Shown here: positions 43,356 through 53,309 of the stretch, piece after piece
Numbering within the stretch: position 1 is the stretch's first letter
Layout of the letters: every line of letters begins with the position of its first letter
Assembly: GCA_024643785.1 (NCBI GenBank)
Contig: JAHEMI010000005.1
Coordinates: 1-53,309, forward strand
Source: Burkholderiaceae bacterium
GTDB lineage: Bacteria; Pseudomonadota; Gammaproteobacteria; Burkholderiales; Burkholderiaceae_E
Direction: 5' to 3'
Length of the DNA stretch: 53,309 bases
Made by a program: the position numbers and the translations under genes
The notes under the pieces: generated by a model
Told to the model about the DNA's origin: nothing
Seen by the model: the letters and a program-made list of their open reading frames with translations, nothing else
The model's database searches: none

Positions 43356-44009
43356 CTAGTTGACTGCGCTGACGTCGACCGGACAGCCGGTCTTGGCGAC
43401 GATTTCGTCGGCGCTCACGCCCTCGGCGAGCTCGGTGAGCTTGAGCCCGGCAGGGGTGACTTCCAGCACGCCCAGGTCGGTGATGATCATGTCGACCACG
43501 CCGACGCCGGTCAGCGGCAGGGTGCATTCGGGCAGCAGCTTGAGATCCTCGCTGCCGTCCTTCTTCTTGGCGATGTGCTCCATCAGCACGATCACGCGTC
43601 CGACGCCGGCGACCAGGTCCATCGCACCGCCCATGCCCTTGACCATCTTGCCGGGGATCATCCAGTTGGCGAGGTCGCCCTTGGCGCTGACCTGCATGGC
43701 GCCGAGGATGGCGAGGTTGATCTTGCCGCCGCGAATCATCGCGAAGGAGTCAGCCGACGAGAAGATCGACGAGCCGGGCAGGGTGGTAATGGTCTGCTTG
43801 CCGGCGTTGATGATGTCGGCGTCGATCTCGTCCTCGGTCGGGAAGGGGCCGATGCCGAGCAGGCCGTTCTCCGACTGGAGCCAGACCTCGACGCCGGGCG
43901 GCACGTGGTTGGCCACCAGGGTCGGCAAGCCGATGCCGAGATTGACGTAGAAGCCGTCCTGCAATTCCTGCGCGGCGCGGGCCGCCATCTGGTCTCTGTT
44001 CCAGGCCAT
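43356..44009 (-). CDS. scoB: 3-oxoacid CoA-transferase subunit B
   Basis: Beta subunit (217 residues) of a SCOT-type CoA transferase that moves CoA from succinyl-CoA to a 3-oxoacid such as acetoacetate or 3-oxoadipate. The catalytic glutamate is in [13 protein letters not shown], near residue 47. The N-terminus [20 protein letters not shown] and [19 protein letters not shown] are typical. It lies 11 bases after scoA. Acetoacetate is the more likely substrate given the sequence type; PcaJ is the alternative. Confidence 0.92.
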   Translation of the reverse strand: MAWNRDQMAARAAQELQDGFYVNLGIGLPTLVANHVPPGVEVWLQSENGLLGIGPFPTEDEIDADIINAGKQTITTLPGSSIFSSADSFAMIRGGKINLAILGAMQVSAKGDLANWMIPGKMVKGMGGAMDLVAGVGRVIVLMEHIAKKKDGSEDLKLLPECTLPLTGVGVVDMIITDLGVLEVTPAGLKLTELAEGVSADEIVAKTGCPVDVSAVN

Positions 44010-44020
44010 ATTTGTTCTCC

Positions 44021-44722
44021 TCAGCGCGCCTGAGAAAGCGTGCGTTGCTCGATGCGCTTCTCGGGATTCGGGTTATGGACGATGCGGTGCACGAAGATGC
44101 CGGCGAGGTGCACGTCATCGGGGTCGATCGCCCCAATCTCGAGGACTTCCTCGACCTCGACCACCGTGATCTTGCCCGCCATCGCGATATTGGGATTGAA
44201 GTTGCGCGCCGTGCGCCGGAACACCAGGTTGCCCGAGCGGTCGGCCTTCCAGGCCTTCACCAACGAGACGTCGGCCACCAGTGCGCGTTCCATCACGTAC
44301 TGCGCGCCGTCGAATTCGCGCAGTTCCTTGCCATCGGCGACGATCGTGCCGACCCCGGTGCGGGTAAAGAAAGCCGGTATTCCCGAGCCACCGGCGCGCA
44401 GCTTCTCGGCCAGCGTGCCCTGGGGAGTGAATTCGAGTTCGAGTTCGCCGGCCAGGAACTGGCGCTCGAATTCCTTGTTCTCGCCGACGTAGGACGAGAT
44501 CATCTTCTTGATCTGGCGGGTCTCGAGCAGCTGGCCGAGGCCAAAGCCGTCGACGCCGGCATTGTTGGAGATAACAGTCAGGTTCTTGACCGCGGTGTCG
44601 CGCAGGGCTGCGATCAGTGCCTCGGGAATGCCGCAGAGGCCGAAGCCACCGACGGCCAGGGTCTGGCCGTCTCGTACGATGTCGGCCAGTGCAGCTTTGG
44701 CGCTGGGATATACCTTGTCCAT
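44021..44722 (-). CDS. scoA: 3-oxoacid CoA-transferase subunit A
   Basis: Alpha subunit, 233 residues, partner of ScoB. The family signature [16 protein letters not shown] lies near residue 25, followed by [17 protein letters not shown] and [20 protein letters not shown], with [11 protein letters not shown] and a typical C-terminus ([18 protein letters not shown]). The start ATG is the first in frame and is divergent from pyrG across 81 bp. It is probably transcribed with scoB as a two-gene operon. Confidence 0.92.
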   Translation of the reverse strand: MDKVYPSAKAALADIVRDGQTLAVGGFGLCGIPEALIAALRDTAVKNLTVISNNAGVDGFGLGQLLETRQIKKMISSYVGENKEFERQFLAGELELEFTPQGTLAEKLRAGGSGIPAFFTRTGVGTIVADGKELREFDGAQYVMERALVADVSLVKAWKADRSGNLVFRRTARNFNPNIAMAGKITVVEVEEVLEIGAIDPDDVHLAGIFVHRIVHNPNPEKRIEQRTLSQAR

Positions 44723-44756
44723 TGATGATCCTCAGGGTATCGGAATCGGTGGCTGC

Positions 44757-46477
<1,721 letters not shown>

Positions 46478-46509
46478 GCCCTGCGCCCATCGAGCAAGGA
46501 GGAAGCAGC

Positions 46510-48673
<2,164 letters not shown>

Positions 48674-48743
48674 TTAAGTTCAGCCGGGCGGGGCTTAAAC
48701 TAGACCGGTTTGGATAGCGTCAAGAAGAGGCGGGAATAGGCGA

Positions 48744-49082
48744 ATGCGCAAGTTAGCAATGGTCCTTGCCGCGATGCTGGTGCTGATCCAGTACCCGTTG
48801 TGGCTGGGCAAGGGCGGATGGTTCAAGGTCTGGGAAACCGACCGGCAGATCGTCGCGCAACGCCTCGCCAACGACCGCCTCGCCCAGCGCAATACCGGGC
48901 TCGAGGCTGAAGTCCGCGACCTGCGCGAAGGCCAGGTGGCCATCGAGGAACGCGCCCGCTACGACCTGGGAATGGTCCGCTCCGATGAGATCTTCGTCCA
49001 GATCATCGAGCCCGGGCCGGCCCACCCGGCGCCCGAGAGCGCAATCCGCACCGTTGCGGCGCAGGGCACGCCCCGGCCCTGA
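48744..49082 (+). CDS. ftsB: Cell division protein FtsB
   Basis: A 112-residue bitopic divisome protein that pairs with FtsL and FtsQ. A short N-terminus is followed by one helix (LAMVLAAMLVLIQYPLWLG) and a periplasmic coiled coil at about residues 33-70 (RLANDRLAQRNTGLEAEVRD), ending with the conserved EERARYDLGMVRSDEIFVQI. The tail is Pro/Ala-rich. Linkage eno-ftsB is widespread in beta- and gammaproteobacteria. It starts at ATG after GGCGGGAATAGGCGA and is convergent with the acyl-CoA synthetase, 15 bases apart. Confidence 0.93.
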   Translation: MRKLAMVLAAMLVLIQYPLWLGKGGWFKVWETDRQIVAQRLANDRLAQRNTGLEAEVRDLREGQVAIEERARYDLGMVRSDEIFVQIIEPGPAHPAPESAIRTVAAQGTPRP

Positions 49083-49097
49083 GCGCAGCCCAAGCGT

Positions 49098-50771
49098 TCA
49101 GCCGCGCGCGGCGCGCGCCCGTTCCTCTTCCTGCAGGCGCAGCACCCGGCGCTGGACCTTGCCCGTGGTGGTCATCGGCAAAGCGTCGATGAATTCGATT
49201 TCCTTGGGGTATTCGTAGGGCGCCAGCCGGGCGCGCACGTGATCCTGCAGCCGTGCCGCGAGCGCGTCATCCGGGGCATACTCGGCGGCGAGCACCACGT
49301 AGGCCTTGACGACATTGCCGCGCTCGGCATCGGGCTTGGGCACGACCGCGACGTTGGCGACTGCCGGATGGCCCATCAGGCAGTTTTCGATTTCGCCCGG
49401 GCCGATGCGATAGCCGGCGGCCTTGAACATGTCGTCGGCGCGGCCGCGGTACCACAGGTAACCGTTGTCGTCGGCGCTCGCCAGATCGCCGGTGCGGCAC
49501 CAGTCACCGGTGAATTTCTCCGCCGTGGCGCGCGGATTGCGCCAGTAGCCGAGAAAGAAGATCGGATCGGGATGGCCGTGACGGTCGCAGCGGTGGATTG
49601 CCACCTCGCCGCTCTCGCCCGCCCGGACCGGCATTCCCTCGTCGTCGATCACCGCCACCCGGTGGCCGGGGTAGGGACGCCCGATTGAACCGGGCATCGC
49701 CGGCCAACGCAGGGCCGAGTTGCCGACGATGTAGTTGACCTCGGTCTGGCCGTACATTTCATTGACCTGCAGGCCCAGGCTGCCCTGGCACCATTCGAAG
49801 AGCGTCTCGCCGACCGACTCGCCGGCGCTCATCAGGCCGCGCAGCACCAGGTCGTGCCGGCGCCGGGGCTCCGGGTCGGCGCGCATCATCATTTTCAGCG
49901 CGGTGGGGAAGAGGAAGCTGTTGGTGACCCGGTAGCGCGCCAGCAGGTCGTAGGCGACATCGGCGCCGAAGCGGCCCCGGTAGGCGACGATCGGCCGGCC
50001 GAAATACAGCGACGGCATCAGTGCGTCCATCAGCCCCCCGGTCCACGCCCAGTCGGCCGGCGACCAGAAGACGTCGTCGGCTTGCGGGAACCAGTTCTGC
50101 GAGGCGACGAAGCCCGGCAGGTTGCCGAGCAACGCCCGGTGCGGGATCAGGGCGCCCTTGGGTGGTCCGGTGGTGCCGCTGGTGTAGACCAGGAACGCCG
50201 GCTCCTCGGCGGCGGTCGCCACTGTCCGGAAGCGCTCCGAGGCCGGCGCGAGCAGGGCGTGCCAGTCGAGTTCGTCGTGCCTGATGGCGGCCGGGGCGCC
50301 CGGCGCCTGGACCACGATGAGATGCTCGAGCGCCGCGGTGCGCGCGCTCCGGCAGTTGTCGAGCGCCAGGGAATCCACGATCGCGGCCCGGGCGCCGCTG
50401 TTCTCGAGTCGGTAGGCCAGCGCATCGGGGCCAAACAGGATCGACAGCGGCATCGCGATTGCGCCCAGGCGCAGGATCGCGAGGTCGGCCACGGCCGCCT
50501 CGGGGCGCTGCGGCAGCACCACCGCTATCCGGTCGCCGCGCCGGATGCCGCGCGCGCGCAAGGCGTTCGCCAGCCGGTTGGCGGCGCGGTCGAGCTGGCG
50601 ATAAGTGGTCAGCGAGCGCGCGCCGCTGTCGTCCTCGTAGTAGATCGCGGTCCGGTCGGGGTCCCGTCCCCAGCGGCTCGCACAGGCGGCGGAGATGTTG
50701 AACTGGGCCGGCACCAGCCAGCGAAATCCCGCGTGCAGGGCGCGGTATTGATCCTTTGTACGGGGTCCCAT
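49098..50771 (-). CDS. AMP-dependent acyl-CoA synthetase (acetyl-CoA/medium-chain acyl-CoA synthetase-like)
   Basis: Adenylate-forming enzyme of 557 residues that activates a carboxylate to its CoA ester through an acyl-AMP. The P-loop-like motif is VYTSGTTGPPKGALIPHR, followed by FWSPADWAWTGGL, MYGQTEVNYIVGN and the hinge region TGDLASADDNGYLWYRGRAD. The A10 catalytic lysine is in MTTTGKVQRRVL. The pattern resembles the AcsA/ACSM group rather than long-chain FadD. It starts at an ATG after GGGAGCAGGCG. It is divergent from the hydrolase. The substrate is not determinable from motifs alone. Confidence 0.9.
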   Translation of the reverse strand: MGPRTKDQYRALHAGFRWLVPAQFNISAACASRWGRDPDRTAIYYEDDSGARSLTTYRQLDRAANRLANALRARGIRRGDRIAVVLPQRPEAAVADLAILRLGAIAMPLSILFGPDALAYRLENSGARAAIVDSLALDNCRSARTAALEHLIVVQAPGAPAAIRHDELDWHALLAPASERFRTVATAAEEPAFLVYTSGTTGPPKGALIPHRALLGNLPGFVASQNWFPQADDVFWSPADWAWTGGLMDALMPSLYFGRPIVAYRGRFGADVAYDLLARYRVTNSFLFPTALKMMMRADPEPRRRHDLVLRGLMSAGESVGETLFEWCQGSLGLQVNEMYGQTEVNYIVGNSALRWPAMPGSIGRPYPGHRVAVIDDEGMPVRAGESGEVAIHRCDRHGHPDPIFFLGYWRNPRATAEKFTGDWCRTGDLASADDNGYLWYRGRADDMFKAAGYRIGPGEIENCLMGHPAVANVAVVPKPDAERGNVVKAYVVLAAEYAPDDALAARLQDHVRARLAPYEYPKEIEFIDALPMTTTGKVQRRVLRLQEEERARAARG

Positions 50772-50782
50772 CGCCTGCTCCC

Positions 50783-50788
50783 TATAAT
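50783..50788 (+). promoter_or_regulatory. Consensus -10 box of the hydrolase-PHP-YciO operon
   Basis: A perfect TATAAT lies 29 bp before the hydrolase GTG, in the 46-bp gap divergent from the acyl-CoA synthetase. No good -35 is seen at 16-18 bp; its spacer would fall within the synthetase start. Confidence 0.45.
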
Positions 50789-50817
50789 GTCGTCTTTGCC
50801 GATGACTGGATGCCATT

Positions 50818-51708
50818 GTGCCAAGCTATCGCCCGACGCGTGAAAGCGCGTCGCTTTTCTTTGATCTTCGCGGCCTGCGCCTGCATGTCCGTTGCTGGGA
50901 AGCGGGCGCCACGCCGGAGCGCACGATCGTGGCGCTGCATGGCTGGATGGACGTCTCGGCATCTTTCCAGTTCCTGGTCGACGAACTTCCCCCTACCTGG
51001 CGCGTGCTCGCGCCCGACTGGCGCGGCTACGGCGATTCGTCGCGCACCAGCGCCGATTGCTACTGGTTCCCCGACTACCTCGCCGATCTCGATCAGCTGC
51101 TCGATGCCCTGGTTCCCTCCGGCGGCGTGGATCTGATCGGCCACAGCATGGGCGGGAACGTCGCCACTCTCTACGCCGGCGTCCGCCCGCAGCGGGTGCG
51201 GCGTCTGGTCAACCTCGACGGCGCCGGCCTGCCCGCGACGACCCCGGAGCGCGCTCCCCGGCAGTATGCCCGCTGGCTCGACGATCTCAAGTCGGGCAAG
51301 CGGCTGCGCAGTTACGGAAATCACGAAGAGGTGGTGCAGTTGCTGTGCGGCGCCAATCCACGCCTGCGGCCTGATTTTGCGGCCTTCCTGGCGCAGCACT
51401 GGTCGGAGCCGGATGGCGACGGGCGCTTGCGGCTGCGGGCTGATCCGGCCCACAAGATCGGCAACCCGACGCTTTATCGGGTCGAGGAAGTGATCGCGAT
51501 CTGGCGCGAGATCGTTGCCCCCGTCCTCTGGGTCACTCCGGACCAGCTCGATCGCTGGCATGAGTTCACCGCCACCGCGGAGTATCGCAGCCGGCTGGAG
51601 GCGCTGAGCAGCGTCGAGTTTGCCACCGTCACGGGAGCCGGCCATATGCTTCACCACGACCAGCCGCGGGCGGTTGCCGCACTGATCAAAGAGTTTCTCG
51701 AGAGATGA
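50818..51708 (+). CDS. Alpha/beta hydrolase
   Basis: A 296-residue alpha/beta-hydrolase-fold protein. HGWMDVSASFQFLVDELP contains the oxyanion-hole HG motif, the nucleophile elbow is IGHSMGGNVATLYAG, and the catalytic histidine lies in GAGHMLHHDQP near the C-terminus. It resembles bacterial relatives of serine hydrolase-like (SERHL) and MEST-type proteins; the substrate is unknown. It starts with GTG. The stop overlaps the next start (ATGA), so it appears to be the first gene of a coupled trio with the PHP and YciO proteins. Confidence 0.85.
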   Translation: MPSYRPTRESASLFFDLRGLRLHVRCWEAGATPERTIVALHGWMDVSASFQFLVDELPPTWRVLAPDWRGYGDSSRTSADCYWFPDYLADLDQLLDALVPSGGVDLIGHSMGGNVATLYAGVRPQRVRRLVNLDGAGLPATTPERAPRQYARWLDDLKSGKRLRSYGNHEEVVQLLCGANPRLRPDFAAFLAQHWSEPDGDGRLRLRADPAHKIGNPTLYRVEEVIAIWREIVAPVLWVTPDQLDRWHEFTATAEYRSRLEALSSVEFATVTGAGHMLHHDQPRAVAALIKEFLER

Positions 51709-52616
51709 GCGCCGACGTTCGCACGATCAACGCCGACCTGCATAGCCATTCGCGCTATTCGGATGGGCGGCTTGAGCCAGCTGAACTGGTCCTGCGCGCC
51801 CGCGGCAATGGCGTCGACTTGTTCGCGATAACCGACCATGACGAACTCGCGGGACTCGACGAGGCGATCGCGGCAGCTGCCGAGAGCGGCTTGCCGTTCA
51901 TTCCCGGGGTCGAGGTCTCCGTGACCTGGGGCGGGGAAACCATCCACGTTGTGGGCCTGCGCATTGACCACCGCCACCCGGAGCTGGTCGCCGGGCTCGA
52001 ACGGACCCGGGCTGGGCGGGATCTGCGTGCCCGCGAGATGGGCCGCAGTCTGGCGGCGGCCGGGATTCCCGATGCCTACGAGGGCGCGTTGCGTCATGTC
52101 GGCAATCCGGCGCTGGTGTCGCGCACCCACTTCGCGCGCCATCTGGTCGAGCGCGGGGTCTGCCGCCAGGTATCGGATGTCTTTCGCCGCTATCTGGTGG
52201 AAGGCAAGCCCGGCTATGTGCCCCACAACTGGGCCAGGCTGGCTGACGCCATCGGCTGGATCCGCGCTGCCGGCGGGGTCGCGGTGCTGGCCCATCCGGG
52301 GCGTTATCCGCTGGGTGCGCTCGCGCGGCGGGCACTGCTCGAGGAGTTTCGTGAAGCTGGCGGTGGCGCGATCGAAGTGCTGAGCGCCAGTCACGACGCC
52401 AGCCAATGCCGCGAACTGGCGCGTGCGGCCGAGGAATTGGGGATGATGGCTTCACGCGGTTCGGATTTCCACGCCCCCAGCGAGAGCCGCATCGATCTGG
52501 GGGCCTTGCCGGGCCTGCCTGCCCACCTCACGCCGGTCTGGCACGATTGGCCGGAGGCGCGCACCGCTGCGGCGAACCGGGCTGATGCCGCAGCTGGTGG
52601 CGGAGCCAGGCAATGA
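51705..52616 (+). CDS. PHP-domain phosphoesterase (RNase AM/YciV-like)
   Basis: A 303-residue PHP metal-dependent phosphoesterase. Metal-binding motifs appear in order: DLHSHSRYSDG, ITDHDELAGLDEA, PGVEVSVTWGGETIHVVGL, LAHPGRYPLG and SDFHAPSE. This is the YciV/TrpH group; E. coli members act as 5'-3' exoribonucleases on short RNAs, rRNA 5' ends and 3',5'-nucleoside bisphosphates. It overlaps both neighbours by four bases (ATGA), consistent with translational coupling. Confidence 0.92.
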   Translation: MSADVRTINADLHSHSRYSDGRLEPAELVLRARGNGVDLFAITDHDELAGLDEAIAAAAESGLPFIPGVEVSVTWGGETIHVVGLRIDHRHPELVAGLERTRAGRDLRAREMGRSLAAAGIPDAYEGALRHVGNPALVSRTHFARHLVERGVCRQVSDVFRRYLVEGKPGYVPHNWARLADAIGWIRAAGGVAVLAHPGRYPLGALARRALLEEFREAGGGAIEVLSASHDASQCRELARAAEELGMMASRGSDFHAPSESRIDLGALPGLPAHLTPVWHDWPEARTAAANRADAAAGGGARQ

Positions 52617-53236
52617 CCCAACGCTTCCACGTCCACCCCGACAACCCGCAACCGCGCCTGCTGCGCGGTGCCGCTGACATCCTGGCGGGTGGTGGCATCG
52701 TTGCGTTGCCGACCGACGCCTGCTATGTGCTGGCGTGCCGGCTCGATGACAAGGCAGCGGTCGATCGCGTCCGCGCGATCCGGGGGCTGGACGAGCGCCA
52801 CCTGCTGACCCTGATGTGCCGCGACCTCTCGCAGCTTTCGCTCTATGCGCAGGTCGACAACCGCCAGTACCGGTTCCTCAAGGGCTGGACACCGGGACCG
52901 TACACTTTCATCCTGCCCGCGACCCGCGAGACGCCGCGGCGGCTCTGGCACGCCTCGCGCCGCACCATCGGCCTGCGCGTGCCCGACAGCGCGATCGTCT
53001 CCGGAGTGCTCGAGGCCCTGGGTGGGCCCGTCATCTCCACCAGCCTGGCGCTGCCGGGTGACGACGAGCCGCTGCGCGACCCCGACGAGATCTGTGAGCG
53101 GCTGGCGCGCCGCATCGACCTGGTGGTCGACGCCGGCAGCCAGTCTTACATCCCGACCACCGTGGTCGACGTCTCCGGCGATACGACAGTCGTGATCCGG
53201 GTGGCCGCCGGCCCGATCGAAGGGATGGTCGAGTAG
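52613..53236 (+). CDS. YciO/Sua5-YrdC family protein
   Basis: A 207-residue protein of the YrdC fold. The N-terminal segment GGGIVALPTDACYVLACRLD, DERHLLTLMCRDLSQLSLYA and GPYTFILPAT match the YciO branch. The true threonylcarbamoyl-AMP synthases (TsaC/TsaC2) have an S-x-N motif near APSAN; here it reads STSLALPGDDEPL, so YciO is more likely. YciO has been proposed to have weak tRNA-threonylcarbamoylation-related activity, but its role is unsettled. The start overlaps the PHP stop (ATGA). Confidence 0.9.
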   Translation: MTQRFHVHPDNPQPRLLRGAADILAGGGIVALPTDACYVLACRLDDKAAVDRVRAIRGLDERHLLTLMCRDLSQLSLYAQVDNRQYRFLKGWTPGPYTFILPATRETPRRLWHASRRTIGLRVPDSAIVSGVLEALGGPVISTSLALPGDDEPLRDPDEICERLARRIDLVVDAGSQSYIPTTVVDVSGDTTVVIRVAAGPIEGMVE

Positions 53237-53284
53237 CCCTGCTGGCCGCCCTGGACAGCGCCAGGGCGCGGTTACAATCGATCG

Positions 53285-53309
53285 ATGGACCTTTCCTTGC
53301 CCCAGATCA
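53285..53309 (+). CDS. Start of a probable site-2 protease (M50) gene, cut by window edge
   Basis: Only eight codons are visible (MDLSLPQI). They follow a TACAAT -10-like box at 53273-53278, six bases before the ATG. In betaproteobacteria the gene after PHP-YciO is often a site-2 protease-family metalloprotease whose N-terminus begins in this way. The assignment rests on position and a very short match. Confidence 0.4.

Overview
This 53.3-kb window is a GC-rich, densely packed chromosomal segment made almost entirely of housekeeping genes. Gene content and order point to a betaproteobacterium, or less likely a related gammaproteobacterium. The strongest signals are leuC-leuD-leuB-asd-fimV-truA-trpF-trpB-trpA-accD-folC-SPOR-cvpA-purF-metZ, pyrG-kdsA-eno-ftsB, and the PHP-YciO pair followed by a probable site-2 protease start. 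This assignment comes from remembered synteny, not from a search. I see no prophage, insertion sequence, transposase, CRISPR array or rRNA. No stretch longer than 300 bp lacks a gene; the largest gap is 285 bp between lexA and the RRM gene.

Layout. 1-6.5 kb: the N-terminal part of a reverse-strand 1-pyrroline-5-carboxylate dehydrogenase, tRNA-Val(CAC), gltX, a PcaD-like hydrolase, aroC and an MFS transporter. 6.7-23.8 kb: a same-strand run with leucine synthesis (leuCDB), aspartate-semialdehyde dehydrogenase (asd), the pole/peptidoglycan hub FimV, a strong intrinsic terminator, then truA, trpFBA, accD, folC, a SPOR-domain protein, cvpA, purF and metZ. 23.8-28.6 kb: reverse-strand dnaE2 (imuC) behind a perfect LexA box, a MAPEG-family membrane protein and an EamA-type permease. 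28.8-36.9 kb: a glycerol-3-phosphate unit (ugpB-ugpA-ugpE-ugpC-ugpQ, then reverse glpK divergent from glpD). 37.0-40.5 kb: a DksA/TraR-like protein, then reverse lexA-imuA-imuB behind a second perfect LexA box. 40.7-44.7 kb: an RRM protein, ETF-ubiquinone oxidoreductase, a 4HBT thioesterase and a 3-oxoacid CoA-transferase subunit pair. 44.8-49.1 kb: pyrG-kdsA-eno-ftsB. 49.1-53.3 kb: a reverse acyl-CoA synthetase, divergent from a translationally coupled trio (alpha/beta hydrolase, PHP phosphoesterase, YciO-like), and the first codons of a likely M50 protease.

How the parts work together. The ugp/glp genes form a complete route: import of glycerol-3-phosphate or its diesters, diester hydrolysis, glycerol phosphorylation, and oxidation to dihydroxyacetone phosphate with electrons going to quinone. 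LexA, ImuA, ImuB and DnaE2 are the components of the damage-inducible ImuABC mutasome. Here they sit in two transcription units about 10 kb apart, each with its own LexA operator. ETF-QO, SCOT-type CoA transferase, thioesterase and acyl-CoA synthetase suggest fatty-acid, amino-acid or ketone-body catabolism.

I found no convincing previously undescribed system. The points most worth checking are local: a LexA box touching the dnaE2 start codon, a terminator whose U-tract abuts the truA ribosome-binding site, and a permease whose best start codon is CTG. Most lines in the ORF track, including very long antisense frames, are shadows caused by high GC content.
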